Shown here piece by piece: positions 16,503 to 27,099 of a DNA stretch of 64,000 nucleotides. The notes below the pieces were generated by a model. That model had not been told where the DNA came from, ran no database searches, and saw only the letters and a list, made by a program, of their open reading frames with translations. This DNA comes from Agromyces mediolanus (lineage in GTDB: Bacteria; Actinomycetota; Actinomycetes; Actinomycetales; Microbacteriaceae): assembly GCF_023715325.1 (NCBI RefSeq), contig NZ_JAMBNX010000007.1, positions 1 to 64,000 on the forward strand. Reading direction: 5' to 3'. Position numbers and translations under genes: made by a program. Numbering within the stretch: the first letter of the stretch is position 1; each line of letters opens with the position of its first letter.

Positions 16503-17168
16503 TCAGCCCTTGGCGACCGTGGCGCGGAACACTCGAGTCACTTCGCGCTCGTCGACCTTGCCTTCGCCGAGCACGAGTACCTCGGGGTCGCGGAGGTGGA
16601 ATTTGCGCATCGCCTTCTCCGCACCGGCGATTTCCTGCTCGACGCTGGCGCCCTTCATGAGGACGAGTTCACCGCCGGGCTTCAGCAGGGGAGCGGTGAG
16701 GGGAATCAGCGTGCGCAGCGCGCTCACCGCTCGGGCAGTCACCTGGTCGAGCTCGCCCTTGAGTTTGGCGTCTTCCGCCCGCGCCCGTAACACGGTGACG
16801 TTCGTCAGCTCGAGCTCCGCGGCCTGCTGCTCCAGCCAGGCCACCCGACGCTCCATCGGTTCGATGAGGGTGAACGAGACGTCCGGGCGCGCGATGGCGA
16901 GCACCAGGCCCGGCAGTCCGGCGCCCGATCCGACATCACCCACGCGCCCCGGCCGCAGCAACGGCGCCACAAGGCCGCTGTTGATGATGTGGCGGGTCCA
17001 CAGACGCGGCAACTCGAGGGGGCCGATCAGGCCGAGCTCCTCACCGTGCTTCGCCAGCGCCTCGGTGAACGCCCGGGCCTTCCCAGCGGTCTCGCCGAAG
17101 AGCTCCGCGGCGAAGGCCGGTTCCGGCTCGAGATTCTCGATCATCGTTTCACGTGAAACATCCGCCAC
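16503..17168 (-). CDS. rsmG: 16S rRNA (guanine(527)-N(7))-methyltransferase RsmG
   Basis: A 221-residue SAM-dependent methyltransferase that modifies the 16S rRNA 530 loop. The SAM-binding motif VGDVGSGAGLPGLVLAI lies near residue 70, and RARAEDAK and LKPGGELVLMKG follow as in the GidB family. The GTG start at 17168 lies 8 nt after the jag stop, consistent with coupling; it places the parS palindrome in frame as residues 3-7 (DVSRET in context). An alternative ATG at 17144 directly after parS would shorten the protein by eight residues. No Shine-Dalgarno is clear for either. Confidence 0.94.
   Translation of the reverse strand: MADVSRETMIENLEPEPAFAAELFGETAGKARAFTEALAKHGEELGLIGPLELPRLWTRHIINSGLVAPLLRPGRVGDVGSGAGLPGLVLAIARPDVSFTLIEPMERRVAWLEQQAAELELTNVTVLRARAEDAKLKGELDQVTARAVSALRTLIPLTAPLLKPGGELVLMKGASVEQEIAGAEKAMRKFHLRDPEVLVLGEGKVDEREVTRVFRATVAKG
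17146..17159. promoter_or_regulatory. parS: parS site at the 5' end of rsmG
   Basis: Perfect GTTTCACGTGAAAC, translated in the rsmG frame as VSRET. Confidence 0.95.
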
Positions 17169-17176
17169 GTCGGCGC

Positions 17177-17689
17177 TTAGCCGACGCGAGTGATGACCGT
17201 ATGACGGTCGGCGCCCTCGCCACGGGATGCCGAGTGCAGGCCCCGCTCGGCCACGAGATCGTGAACCAGCTTGCGCTCGTACGACGACATGGGCGGAAGG
17301 GCGGCCTCCGCCGCGCCACCCTCGATCCGCTCGGCCGCGCGGGAGACCAGGGCCGCCAGCTCAGTGCGACGCGCATCACGCGAACCACCGATGTCGAGGA
17401 TCAGGCGCGAGAACGCTCCAGTGCGGCTCTGCACCGCGAGACGCGTGAGCTCCTGGAGGGCGTTGACCGTATCGGGCTTCGAGAGGAGCTCGAGGTTCGC
17501 GTCGTCACCGGCGTTGACCGAGACGTAGGCCCGCCCGTTGCGGGCATCGATGTCGATGTCGCCATCGAGATCGCAGATATCGAGGAGCTCCTCGATGTAG
17601 TCGGCCGCGATGTCGCCCTCTTCCTCGATCTGAGAGAGGGTGCGCTCCTCGGTGTCCTGATCCTGCTTCACGTCGGTCATGTCGGTCAC
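17177..17689 (-). CDS. jag: Jag/KhpB-like RNA-binding protein (KH and R3H domains)
   Basis: A 170-residue single-stranded nucleic acid binding protein. An acidic N-terminus is followed by a KH-like domain (about residues 30-95) and a C-terminal R3H domain with MSSYERKLVHDLVAERGLHS and SRGEGADRHTVI. The Jag-N domain of some firmicute homologues is absent, as usual in actinobacteria. It starts at GTG 17689, whose GTGA overlaps the yidC stop; an ATG three codons later is an alternative. Conserved linkage to yidC-yidD-rnpA suggests a role in RNA handling linked to membrane protein biogenesis or cell wall growth. Confidence 0.92.
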   Translation of the reverse strand: MTDMTDVKQDQDTEERTLSQIEEEGDIAADYIEELLDICDLDGDIDIDARNGRAYVSVNAGDDANLELLSKPDTVNALQELTRLAVQSRTGAFSRLILDIGGSRDARRTELAALVSRAAERIEGGAAEAALPPMSSYERKLVHDLVAERGLHSASRGEGADRHTVITRVG

Positions 17690-18657
17690 TTTCCACCCTG
17701 CTTCTTCGCGCGCGACTTGTTGATGGGCTGCTGGCGCTGCGTGGTCTTCGGCTTCGCCTGCTCCTCAGCCTCGATCGCCGGAGCATCAGGGGCGACGAGC
17801 TTGCCCTTCTTCGCGAGGCGAGCCTCGCGAGCCTTCGCCGCCTCGCTACCCGGGGTCGGCATATTGCGGATCACGACGAACTGCTGGCCCATGGTCCAGA
17901 AGTTCGAGACGAGCCAGTAGAACATGACGCCGAGGGGGAAGGCCACACCCGAGAAGGCGAACACGAGGGGGAGCAGGTACAGCAGGATGCGCTGCTGACG
18001 GAACATCGGGCTCGCCTTGGTCTCCGGCGACATGTTCTTCGAGACGATCTGGAGCTGGGTGATGAACTGCGAGGCCGTCATCAGCACGATCATGGTGAGC
18101 GCGATCAGCATCACCGAGAGGCTGAACGGCTGCCCTGCCGTCATGTTGTTCCACTCGCCGATGAAGGTGGACTTCAGCGGCGCGCCGAAGAACTCGGCGT
18201 TGGCGAACGAATTCGCGAGCTGCTGGGTGAACAGGCCGACGCCGGCCTTGTCGTGCTGCGCGTCGTTCAGCACCGAGAACAGGCCGAAGAAGATCGGCAT
18301 CTGCAGCAGGAGGGGGAGGCAGGACGACAGCGGGTTGGTGCCCGTGCGCTTGTAGAGGTCCATGGTCTCGCGCGACATGGCCTCGCGGGAGAACTGGTCC
18401 TTCTTGCCCTTGTACTTGTCCTGGATCTTCTTGAGCTGCGGCGCCACCTCGAGCATGCGCCGCTGGCTCTTGATCTGCTTGACGAAGATCGGGATGAGCG
18501 CGGCACGGACGACGATGACCAGGCCGACGATCGACAGCACCCAGGTGACCCCCGCGTCGGGGTCCATGCCGATGGCGGTCCACAGCCAGTGGAACGCCAC
18601 GAGAATCAGCTCGATGGCCCATTTGATGGGCCAGAGGAGCGTGCCGATGAGATCCAA
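17686..18657 (-). CDS. yidC: Membrane protein insertase YidC
   Basis: A 323-residue Oxa1-family insertase with five predicted spans. It inserts membrane proteins alone or with SecYEG. The substrate-groove arginine is probably in RAALIPIFVKQIKSQRRM near residue 55, and the helical hairpin loop follows (LKKIQDKYKGKKDQFSREAM). There is no large periplasmic P1 domain, as expected for Gram-positive-type YidC. The C-terminal tail is basic and Lys/Gln-rich (RAKKQGGK), consistent with ribosome contact. It overlaps jag by 4 bp and lies 3 nt downstream of yidD. Confidence 0.96.
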   Translation of the reverse strand: MDLIGTLLWPIKWAIELILVAFHWLWTAIGMDPDAGVTWVLSIVGLVIVVRAALIPIFVKQIKSQRRMLEVAPQLKKIQDKYKGKKDQFSREAMSRETMDLYKRTGTNPLSSCLPLLLQMPIFFGLFSVLNDAQHDKAGVGLFTQQLANSFANAEFFGAPLKSTFIGEWNNMTAGQPFSLSVMLIALTMIVLMTASQFITQLQIVSKNMSPETKASPMFRQQRILLYLLPLVFAFSGVAFPLGVMFYWLVSNFWTMGQQFVVIRNMPTPGSEAAKAREARLAKKGKLVAPDAPAIEAEEQAKPKTTQRQQPINKSRAKKQGGK

Positions 18658-18660
18658 GGA

Positions 18661-19140
18661 TCAGTCCTTCCGGGACGAGGTGGAGGAAGAGGTCGCGAGC
18701 GCGGCGGCGCCGAGGGCCGGCGTGCGGAGAACTGCGGAAACGGAGACTGCCGACTGGGCCGCCGCGGCTTCGTCGACGCGGAGGTGCTCGAGCACGTGGG
18801 CCCGGCGTGCCGCCTCGGCGGCGGCCTCGGCCTTCGGGAACATGCCGGCGGGGACGACCCACCCGAAGCGGGTGATGCGATCGCGATCGTGGCGGGCGGC
18901 ACGCACCTCGTCGATGCCTCCGGCCGACCATGGATTACAGCGAAGGATGCGCCACGCGGTGAGCGCCGACCCGACGACGAGGCCGCGTTGTTGAACCGAC
19001 CCGAGTCCGTAGGCCGAGCAGGATGGGTAGTACCGGCAGACGTCGCCGTAGAGCGGCGAGATCAGCGCGCGGTAGCCGCGGAGCAGCAGGACCCCGGCGT
19101 TGCGGGGGAGCAGCAGCACGAATCGCGCAAGGTTTCGCAT
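18661..19140 (-). CDS. yidD: Membrane protein insertion efficiency factor YidD
   Basis: A 159-residue protein with the YidD core RGYRALISPLYGDVCRYYPSCSAYG and a later RILRCNPWSAGGIDEV, containing the conserved cysteines. It is thought to assist YidC-dependent insertion at the inner face of the membrane. The family core is only ~80 residues; the extra ~70-residue Ala-rich C-terminal tail is lineage-specific. ATG 19140 lies 1 nt after the rnpA stop, and the family N-terminus fits this start. Confidence 0.93.
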   Translation of the reverse strand: MRNLARFVLLLPRNAGVLLLRGYRALISPLYGDVCRYYPSCSAYGLGSVQQRGLVVGSALTAWRILRCNPWSAGGIDEVRAARHDRDRITRFGWVVPAGMFPKAEAAAEAARRAHVLEHLRVDEAAAAQSAVSVSAVLRTPALGAAALATSSSTSSRKD

Positions 19141-19141
19141 G

Positions 19142-19516
19142 TCACACGTCTCGGGAGGGAGCGGATGCCTGGGCTGCGACGCGATGGCCCCGGCGCTCGT
19201 ACGCCGAGAGGACCTCCGCACGCAACGACGCCCAGTCGGCATCGGCCGCGGTCGGGAGTGCTCGCACCACCATGTCTACGCCGACGGCACCGCTGGCGAC
19301 GAGCTCGGAACATGCCGCCTTGAGGCGGCGTCTCACGAGGTTGCGTCGCACCGCGGTGCCGACCTTCTTCGAGACGATGAAGCCGAAGCGCGGCGCCGAT
19401 CCCGGTTCGCGTGAGCGCAGATAGCTCACGGTGTGCGGGCCGACCGCCTTCGCTCCACGGCGCACGACGACTCGATAGTCATCGGCGCTCGTGAGGCGAT
19501 TGGCTTTGGCGAGCAC
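19142..19516 (-). CDS. rnpA: Ribonuclease P protein component
   Basis: A 124-residue basic protein that assists RNase P RNA in 5' maturation of tRNAs. The N-terminal AKANRLTSADDYRVVVRRG and the central RNR motif (GTAVRRNLVRRRLKAA) are the family signatures. The start is the GTG at 19516, 8 nt after the rpmH stop; upstream extension of the frame overlaps rpmH and is rejected. Confidence 0.94.
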   Translation of the reverse strand: MLAKANRLTSADDYRVVVRRGAKAVGPHTVSYLRSREPGSAPRFGFIVSKKVGTAVRRNLVRRRLKAACSELVASGAVGVDMVVRALPTAADADWASLRAEVLSAYERRGHRVAAQASAPSRDV

Positions 19517-19524
19517 CGGAAGAA

Positions 19525-19662
19525 CTACGCGGAGAGCTCGGTGCGGCCCTTGCGACGACGAGCGGCCAGGATGGCGCGGCCGGCACGGGTGCGCATGCGC
19601 AGACGGAAGCCGTGCTTCTTGGCACGACGACGGTTGTTGGGCTGGAAGGTACGCTTGCTCAT
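19525..19662 (-). CDS. rpmH: 50S ribosomal protein L34
   Basis: A 45-residue protein starting [20 protein letters not shown] and ending GRTELSA, an essentially complete match to bacterial L34. GGAGAG lies 4 nt before the ATG. It is the first gene of the leftward rpmH-rnpA-yidD-yidC-jag-rsmG run. Confidence 0.98.
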   Translation of the reverse strand: MSKRTFQPNNRRRAKKHGFRLRMRTRAGRAILAARRRKGRTELSA

Positions 19663-20097
19663 TCTTCTCTCCGGCTGTCGGACTCTCCTCGCGACGCGTC
19701 AACGGTGCGTCTGCGGGAAAACTGGGTGCCCAAAGGGCGGCGGTCAACCTATTAAAACTACGGCCTCGACGCGCCGGGGTCAAACCGACCACGCCCGAGA
19801 CTTTCGGCGATCGAACCACACAGTATCCCGCCATCCTGCGCGAGCGCTGAGGATCGACACGCCGGGGCCGTCGAATCCCGTTCGCGGCATTTGTCGGCGG
19901 CACATCCATTCGCTAGCGTGAGTGACCAGTTATCCCCAGCCTCGAACGCGGAATCATCGGGTTTCCGGCCGATCTGCTCACAGGCGGTGGACAACATTGT
20001 GAACAATTCGCCTGGCGCCGTTTCGCGCTCCGGAGGGGGACCGGAGAGTGCGTTCGATCGACGGCGCTCAGCCGAATGCGGCAGATTGCGGGGAGCA
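19663..20097. promoter_or_regulatory. rpmH-dnaA intergenic region with DnaA boxes and dnaA promoter
   Basis: Contains three DnaA-box-like sites: TTATCCCCA at 19930-19938, GGTGGACAA (complement of TTGTCCACC) at 19986-19994, and TGTGAACAA (complement of TTGTTCACA) at 19998-20006. A likely dnaA promoter has -35 TTGTCG (19892-19897), a 17-bp spacer and -10 TAGCGT (19915-19920), so the boxes would autoregulate dnaA. An AT-rich patch CTATTAAAACTAC lies near 19749-19761. The frame is open upstream of dnaA here, but it has no family similarity. Confidence 0.7.
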
Positions 20098-21516
20098 ATG
20101 ACGGAACAGCCCATTTCCGAGACGTGGGCGACGGTGCTCGAGCGACTCTCGCAGGACGACGCGATCACCCCCATGCTGCAGGGCTTCCTGAACCTCGTCG
20201 AGCCGAAGGGCATCGCCGCCGGCACGTTCTACCTCGAGGTGCCGAACGAGTTCACCGCGAGCATGCTGAACCAGCGCATGCGAGTGCCGCTGCTCGCCGC
20301 GATGTCCGAACTCGACGTGCCGTCACCCGTCACGTCCTTCTACGTCGTCGTCAATCCGGAGCTCGAAGAGGTGCGACCGGCCGACTTGCAGAGCGCGGGG
20401 GACGAGTACGCGGAACCCGTCGAGCTCCATGCCGCCCCGCCGGCCGTCTTCGAGAGCTCCCCGCAGGACCGCCCCCGCGACTCGCGGCTGAACCCGAAGT
20501 ACTCCTTCGACAGCTTCGTCATCGGTCAGTCGAACCGCTTCGCGCACGCGGCCGCCGTCGCCGTGGCGGAGGCGCCGGCCAAGGCGTACAACCCGCTCTT
20601 CATCTACGGCGACTCCGGACTCGGCAAGACGCACCTCCTGCACGCCATCGGGCACTACGCGATGAGCCTCTATCCCGGCATCCGCGTGCGCTATGTGTCG
20701 AGCGAGGAGTTCACGAACGACTTCATCAACTCGATCGCGAACAACCGCGGCTCGCTCTTCCAGCAGCGGTATCGCAACATCGACATCCTGCTGATCGACG
20801 ACATCCAGTTCCTGCAGGGCAAGGCGGAGACGCAGGAGGCGTTCTTCCACACGTTCAACACCCTGCACGACCACAACAAGCAGGTCGTGATCACGAGCGA
20901 CGTGCCGCCGAAGCACCTCACCGGGTTCGAGGACCGCATGCGAAGCCGCTTCGAGTGGGGGCTCATCACCGATGTGCAGGCGCCCGACCTCGAGACCCGC
21001 ATCGCGATCCTCCGCAAGAAGGCGCAGTCGGAGCGGCTGCAGGTGCCCGACGACATCCTCGAGTACATGGCCTCGAAGGTGTCGAGCAACATCCGTGAGC
21101 TCGAGGGCACCTTGATCCGCGTCACGGCCTTCGCAAGTCTGAACCGCACGCCGGTCGACATGCCGCTCGTGCAGACGGTGCTGAAGGACCTCATCACCGA
21201 CGACTCCGACAACGTCATCGCGCCGGTCGACATCATCACGGCGACGGCCGACTACTTCAAGCTCACGGTCGACGACCTGTACGGCTCGAGTCGCTCGCAG
21301 GCGGTCGCGACGGCCCGGCAGATCGCGATGTACCTCTGCCGCGAGCTGACCAGCCTGTCCCTGCCGAAGATCGGTCAGCTCTTCGGCAACCGCGATCACA
21401 CCACCGTCATGTACGCGAACAAGAAGATCTCGGAGCTCATGAAGGAGCGCCGATCGATCTACAACCAGGTCACCGAGCTCACCGCCCGGATCAAGCAGAC
21501 CGCGCGCTACCGCTGA
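20098..21516 (+). CDS. dnaA: Chromosomal replication initiator DnaA
   Basis: A 472-residue AAA+ ATPase that binds DnaA boxes and melts oriC. Domain I spans about 1-85, domain II is a short acidic linker, and domain III carries Walker A GDSGLGKTHLLHAIG (Lys177) and Walker B LLIDDIQFLQGK. Domain IV has the DNA-binding signature LFGNRDHTTVMYANKKI near the end. ATG 20098 follows GGGGAG by only two or three nucleotides; the upstream open frame is not conserved in character. Domain II is short for an actinobacterium (Streptomyces DnaA is much longer). Confidence 0.97.
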   Translation: MTEQPISETWATVLERLSQDDAITPMLQGFLNLVEPKGIAAGTFYLEVPNEFTASMLNQRMRVPLLAAMSELDVPSPVTSFYVVVNPELEEVRPADLQSAGDEYAEPVELHAAPPAVFESSPQDRPRDSRLNPKYSFDSFVIGQSNRFAHAAAVAVAEAPAKAYNPLFIYGDSGLGKTHLLHAIGHYAMSLYPGIRVRYVSSEEFTNDFINSIANNRGSLFQQRYRNIDILLIDDIQFLQGKAETQEAFFHTFNTLHDHNKQVVITSDVPPKHLTGFEDRMRSRFEWGLITDVQAPDLETRIAILRKKAQSERLQVPDDILEYMASKVSSNIRELEGTLIRVTAFASLNRTPVDMPLVQTVLKDLITDDSDNVIAPVDIITATADYFKLTVDDLYGSSRSQAVATARQIAMYLCRELTSLSLPKIGQLFGNRDHTTVMYANKKISELMKERRSIYNQVTELTARIKQTARYR

Positions 21517-21959
21517 GTTTCCGGGCGTCGCGGCGCGCTCGACGGATGCCTGGGGGCGCGCGCACGCGGCGTTCTGCGGGTCGTTCGAGGCGTTCCCCAC
21601 AATTGTGGAAAGCCTGTGGATTGTTAACGAGCAACCGGCCCCGAGCTGTTGAGACGCAGCCTCGGCCTGTGCACAACCGTGATTCGTCCCAGTACGCCGT
21701 TCAGTGTCCCGTCGGCGATTCCCACACGGTGTGCACAGATGGAATCGGCCCCGATCGGCATCACTCCGCGGATCTCCGAACACCATCCACAGTTTCCACA
21801 GCGGTTAACACCGTTAAGAGACTTAAGCCTTCAATGACGGAGATTCAGCAACCTGACGGTGTGGATGCCTCGAAGGTCGCTCGATAGCATGGGAACCCGC
21901 GTCCACCGACGCGGGAGGGCACGGTCGTGCGGAGCACGCGCCATGACGACAGGAGAGCC
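21517..21959. other. oriC: Probable oriC (dnaA-dnaN intergenic region) and dnaN promoter
   Basis: Holds at least seven DnaA-box-like sites: TTCCCCACA 21593-21601, TGTGGAAAG 21604-21612, TGTGGATTG 21615-21623, TGTGCACAA 21668-21676, TGTGCACAG 21730-21738, CCATCCACA 21783-21791 and GTTTCCACA 21792-21800. They adjoin a comparatively AT-rich stretch at 21801-21845 (GGTTAACACCGTTAAGAGA), the best candidate for the unwinding element. Downstream are a TAGCAT -10 (21885-21890) for dnaN and a leader hairpin (stem 21896-21903 with 21908-21915). None of the boxes is a perfect TTGTCCACA, as is common in this group. Confidence 0.8.
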
Positions 21960-23111
21960 GTGAAGTTCCAGGTCAACCGCGACGTCTTCAGCGAGGCCGT
22001 GTCGTTCGCGGTCAAGCTGCTTCCGCAGCGGACGACGCTGCCCATCCTCTCCGGCGTCCTGATCCAGGCGAACGAAGACGGGCTCGTCCTCTCCTCCTTC
22101 GATTACGAGGTCTCCAGCCAGACCGAGATCCAGGCCGACGTCGAGGAGCCCGGCACCGTGCTCGTCTCGGGGCGCCTCCTCGCCGAGATCGCCGGCCGCC
22201 TCCCGAACGCGCCCGTGCGCATCGCGACGGAGGAGAACCGCATCCAGGTGAGCTGCGGCTCCGCGAGCTTTACGCTGCTCTCGATGCCGGTCGAGGAGTA
22301 CCCGTCGATCCCCGAGATCGGCGATCAGTCCGGCGTCGTCCCCGCCGAGGAGTTCGCGGCCGCCGTCGCGCAGGTGGCGGTCGCCGCCTCCCGGGACGAC
22401 GTCACCCCGGTCATCACCGGTGTGCAGCTCGAGGTCCGCGAGAATAGCCTCGGCCTCGTCGCCACCGACCGCTATCGCGTCGCCGTGCGCGAGATCGACT
22501 GGGACGGCGGCGCCGTCGCCACGGCCGGTGAAGCGCTCACCGCGCTGGTGCCGGCTCGAACCCTGCAGGAGGTCGGCAAGACCTTCGGCCACTCGGGCAC
22601 CATCTCGGTCTCGATCACGAGCCGCGACGACCGGGAGCTGATCGCCTTCAGCGCCGACCGGAAGACCGTCACGAGCCTGCTCATCAAGGGCAACTTCCCG
22701 CCGGTGCGCCGACTCTTCCCCGAGGTCGTCGACAACTACGCCGTGGTGAACACCGCCGAACTCATCGAGGCGACCCGACGCGTCGCGCTCGTGCTCGAGC
22801 GTGAGGCGGCGCTCCGCTACTCGTTCACGCCCGACGGGCTCACCCTCGAGGCGATCGGCAGCGAGCAGGCCCAGGCGTCCGAGTCGATCGACGCGATCCT
22901 CACCGGCGACGAGACCGTCGTCTCGCTGAAGCCGCAGTTCCTGCTCGACGGCCTCGGCGCCGTGCACTCCGAGTTCGTCCGCGTCTCGTTCACGAAGACC
23001 GAGAACCCGAACAAGCCGGGCCCGGTGCTCATCACCAGCCAGACGTCGCGCGAGCAGGCCGGCAGCGACAGCTACCGCTACCTGCTGCAGCCGAACCTGC
23101 TGCTCCGCTGA
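21960..23111 (+). CDS. dnaN: DNA polymerase III beta subunit (sliding clamp)
   Basis: A 383-residue ring-forming processivity factor beginning [20 protein letters not shown] with three clamp domains. It tethers polymerase III and many repair proteins to DNA. The start is GTG 21960 with AGGAGA 5 nt upstream; the frame is open 11 codons further but lacks a better signal. It lies directly after oriC in the conserved dnaA-dnaN-recF order. Confidence 0.97.
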   Translation: MKFQVNRDVFSEAVSFAVKLLPQRTTLPILSGVLIQANEDGLVLSSFDYEVSSQTEIQADVEEPGTVLVSGRLLAEIAGRLPNAPVRIATEENRIQVSCGSASFTLLSMPVEEYPSIPEIGDQSGVVPAEEFAAAVAQVAVAASRDDVTPVITGVQLEVRENSLGLVATDRYRVAVREIDWDGGAVATAGEALTALVPARTLQEVGKTFGHSGTISVSITSRDDRELIAFSADRKTVTSLLIKGNFPPVRRLFPEVVDNYAVVNTAELIEATRRVALVLEREAALRYSFTPDGLTLEAIGSEQAQASESIDAILTGDETVVSLKPQFLLDGLGAVHSEFVRVSFTKTENPNKPGPVLITSQTSREQAGSDSYRYLLQPNLLLR

Positions 23112-23175
23112 GCCCGCGCCGCTGTCGGCGGTCGCGGGTACCGTAGACGGAGGTCGAGCGAGAGGAGTGGTGCCG

Positions 23176-24420
23176 GTGCACGTCGCCCGCCTCTCCCTCA
23201 CCGACTTCCGCAACTACGAGCGGGCCGAGCTCGACCTCGGCCCGGGGGCCACGGTGCTCGTGGGCCGAAACGGTCAGGGCAAGACCAATCTCGTCGAGTC
23301 CATCGGCTATCTGGCGACCCTCGGCTCGCACCGCGTCTCCGGTGACCAGGCGCTCGTCCGAGCCGGCGCCGAGTCGGCCATCGTCCGCGCGCTGCTCGTG
23401 CACGGCGACCGTCAGCTCCTCCTCGAGCTGCAGCTCAACCGCCAGGGCGCCAACCGAGCGCAGCTCAACCGATCGCCGGTGAAGACGCGCGAGCTGCCGC
23501 GCTATGCGCACACCGTGCTCTTCGCGCCCGAAGACCTCGCCATCGTCCGCGGCGAACCGGGGGTCCGGCGCCGCATGCTCGACGAACTGCTCGTGCAGCG
23601 CTCGCCCCGGCTCGCGGGCGTCATGGGCGACTACGACCGGGTGCTCCGTCAGCGCAACACCCTGCTGAAAAGCGCCCGCGCGCGGGGGCTCGGGGCCGAC
23701 AAGCTCACCACCCTCGACATCTGGGACGAGCGGCTCGTCGCCCTCGGTGCCGAACTCATCGACCAGCGGCTCGCACTCGTCGCCGAGCTCGCCGACCCGC
23801 TCGCGGCCGCGTACCACTCGATCGTCGACGCCGACCACGGGCCCGCGCTGCAGCCGGTGCTCTCCATCGACGGCGCGGTCGCCGATGACGACGACGAGCC
23901 GCGCACGGCGGCGGGCGCCGAGCGCTCGGATGCCTCGGCCGACGCAGGCGACACCGAATCGTCGACCGTCCCGACCGCCGAGCGGTTCGCTGCGGCGCTT
24001 CGCGGCCTCCGCCGCAAGGAGCTCGAGCGCGGCGTGACGCTCGCCGGCCCGCACCGCGACGACGTGCTGCTGCTGCTCAACGGTCTGCCGGCCAAGGGCT
24101 ACGCGAGCCACGGCGAGTCGTGGTCGTTCGCCCTCGCGCTGCGGCTCGCGGCCGCCGAGCTGCTCCGGCGCGACTCGGCGACGGGCGATCCCGTGCTCGT
24201 GCTCGACGACGTGTTCGCCGAGCTCGACCGCCTTCGGCGGGAGCGCCTGGCTGCGGCGATCAGCGGCTACGAACAGGTGCTCGTCACCGCGGCGGTGCTC
24301 GAAGACGTGCCCGAGCCGCTCACCGCGACCGTCGTGCACATCGAGGCGGGGCGCATCGTCGACGCGCCGGCGGCAGCGCCGGCATCCGCCCTCGCCGCCG
24401 AAGAGGAGGCGAAGGCATGA
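23176..24420 (+). CDS. recF: DNA replication and repair protein RecF
   Basis: A 414-residue SMC-like ATPase that helps RecA load at gaps. Walker [16 protein letters not shown] has Lys36, the signature region lies near LAGPHRDD, and Walker B is [15 protein letters not shown] codons at 23167, 23170 and 23176 are all possible; 23176 has GAGAGGAG at the best distance and gives the usual N-terminus [15 protein letters not shown]. An acidic low-complexity insert ([20 protein letters not shown]) around residues 235-260 is not part of the typical core. Its stop overlaps the next gene by ATGA. Confidence 0.95.
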   Translation: MHVARLSLTDFRNYERAELDLGPGATVLVGRNGQGKTNLVESIGYLATLGSHRVSGDQALVRAGAESAIVRALLVHGDRQLLLELQLNRQGANRAQLNRSPVKTRELPRYAHTVLFAPEDLAIVRGEPGVRRRMLDELLVQRSPRLAGVMGDYDRVLRQRNTLLKSARARGLGADKLTTLDIWDERLVALGAELIDQRLALVAELADPLAAAYHSIVDADHGPALQPVLSIDGAVADDDDEPRTAAGAERSDASADAGDTESSTVPTAERFAAALRGLRRKELERGVTLAGPHRDDVLLLLNGLPAKGYASHGESWSFALALRLAAAELLRRDSATGDPVLVLDDVFAELDRLRRERLAAAISGYEQVLVTAAVLEDVPEPLTATVVHIEAGRIVDAPAAAPASALAAEEEAKA

Positions 24421-24902
24421 GCGACGCCTCGGAGGCCGTGCGGGTCTACCAGCACTTCCGCGAGATCTTCGGCGGCGAGACGCGCTACCGCCCCGGCCGT
24501 GCGCGCCGCACGCGCGAGACCTCGGGCAGTGAACCGTTCACCCCCGGTCGCGACCCGCGTCCGCTCGGCACCGCGATCGACCAGCTCTCCTCGCAGCTCG
24601 GCTGGAGCGGCCCGCTCTCGCAGGCCGACCTGCTCACCACGTGGCGCGACATCGCCGGCGAAGAGACCGCCCGACACTCGGAGCCCATCGCGATCGAGGG
24701 CGGCACGCTGCAGGTCCGTTGCGATTCCACAGCCTGGGCGACGCAGCTGCGGCTGATGCGCCAACAGCTCCTCGCCCGCATCGCCGAGGTGCACCCGGGG
24801 GCCGGCGTCGAATCCATCCGCTTCCAGGGGCCGGACGCCCCCACCTGGAAACGCGGCCCCAGATCGGTTCCAGGCCGCGGTCCGCGCGACACCTACGGCT
24901 GA
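24417..24902 (+). CDS. dciA: DciA-type replication protein (DUF721)
   Basis: A 161-residue DUF721 protein between recF and gyrB, the position of mycobacterial Rv0004. DciA-family proteins load or stimulate the replicative helicase in bacteria without DnaC. The C-terminal KH-like domain spans about 60-145 ([36 protein letters not shown]). The start overlaps the recF stop by 4 bp and has GAGGAGG upstream. The N-terminal ~50 residues are basic and probably disordered. Confidence 0.9.
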   Translation: MSDASEAVRVYQHFREIFGGETRYRPGRARRTRETSGSEPFTPGRDPRPLGTAIDQLSSQLGWSGPLSQADLLTTWRDIAGEETARHSEPIAIEGGTLQVRCDSTAWATQLRLMRQQLLARIAEVHPGAGVESIRFQGPDAPTWKRGPRSVPGRGPRDTYG

Positions 24903-27044
<2,142 letters not shown>

Positions 27045-27099
27045 GCGCGCGCCGTGACCCGGCGCGCGATCCGCGAGCAGTTCGAACCGACGAGAAGAC

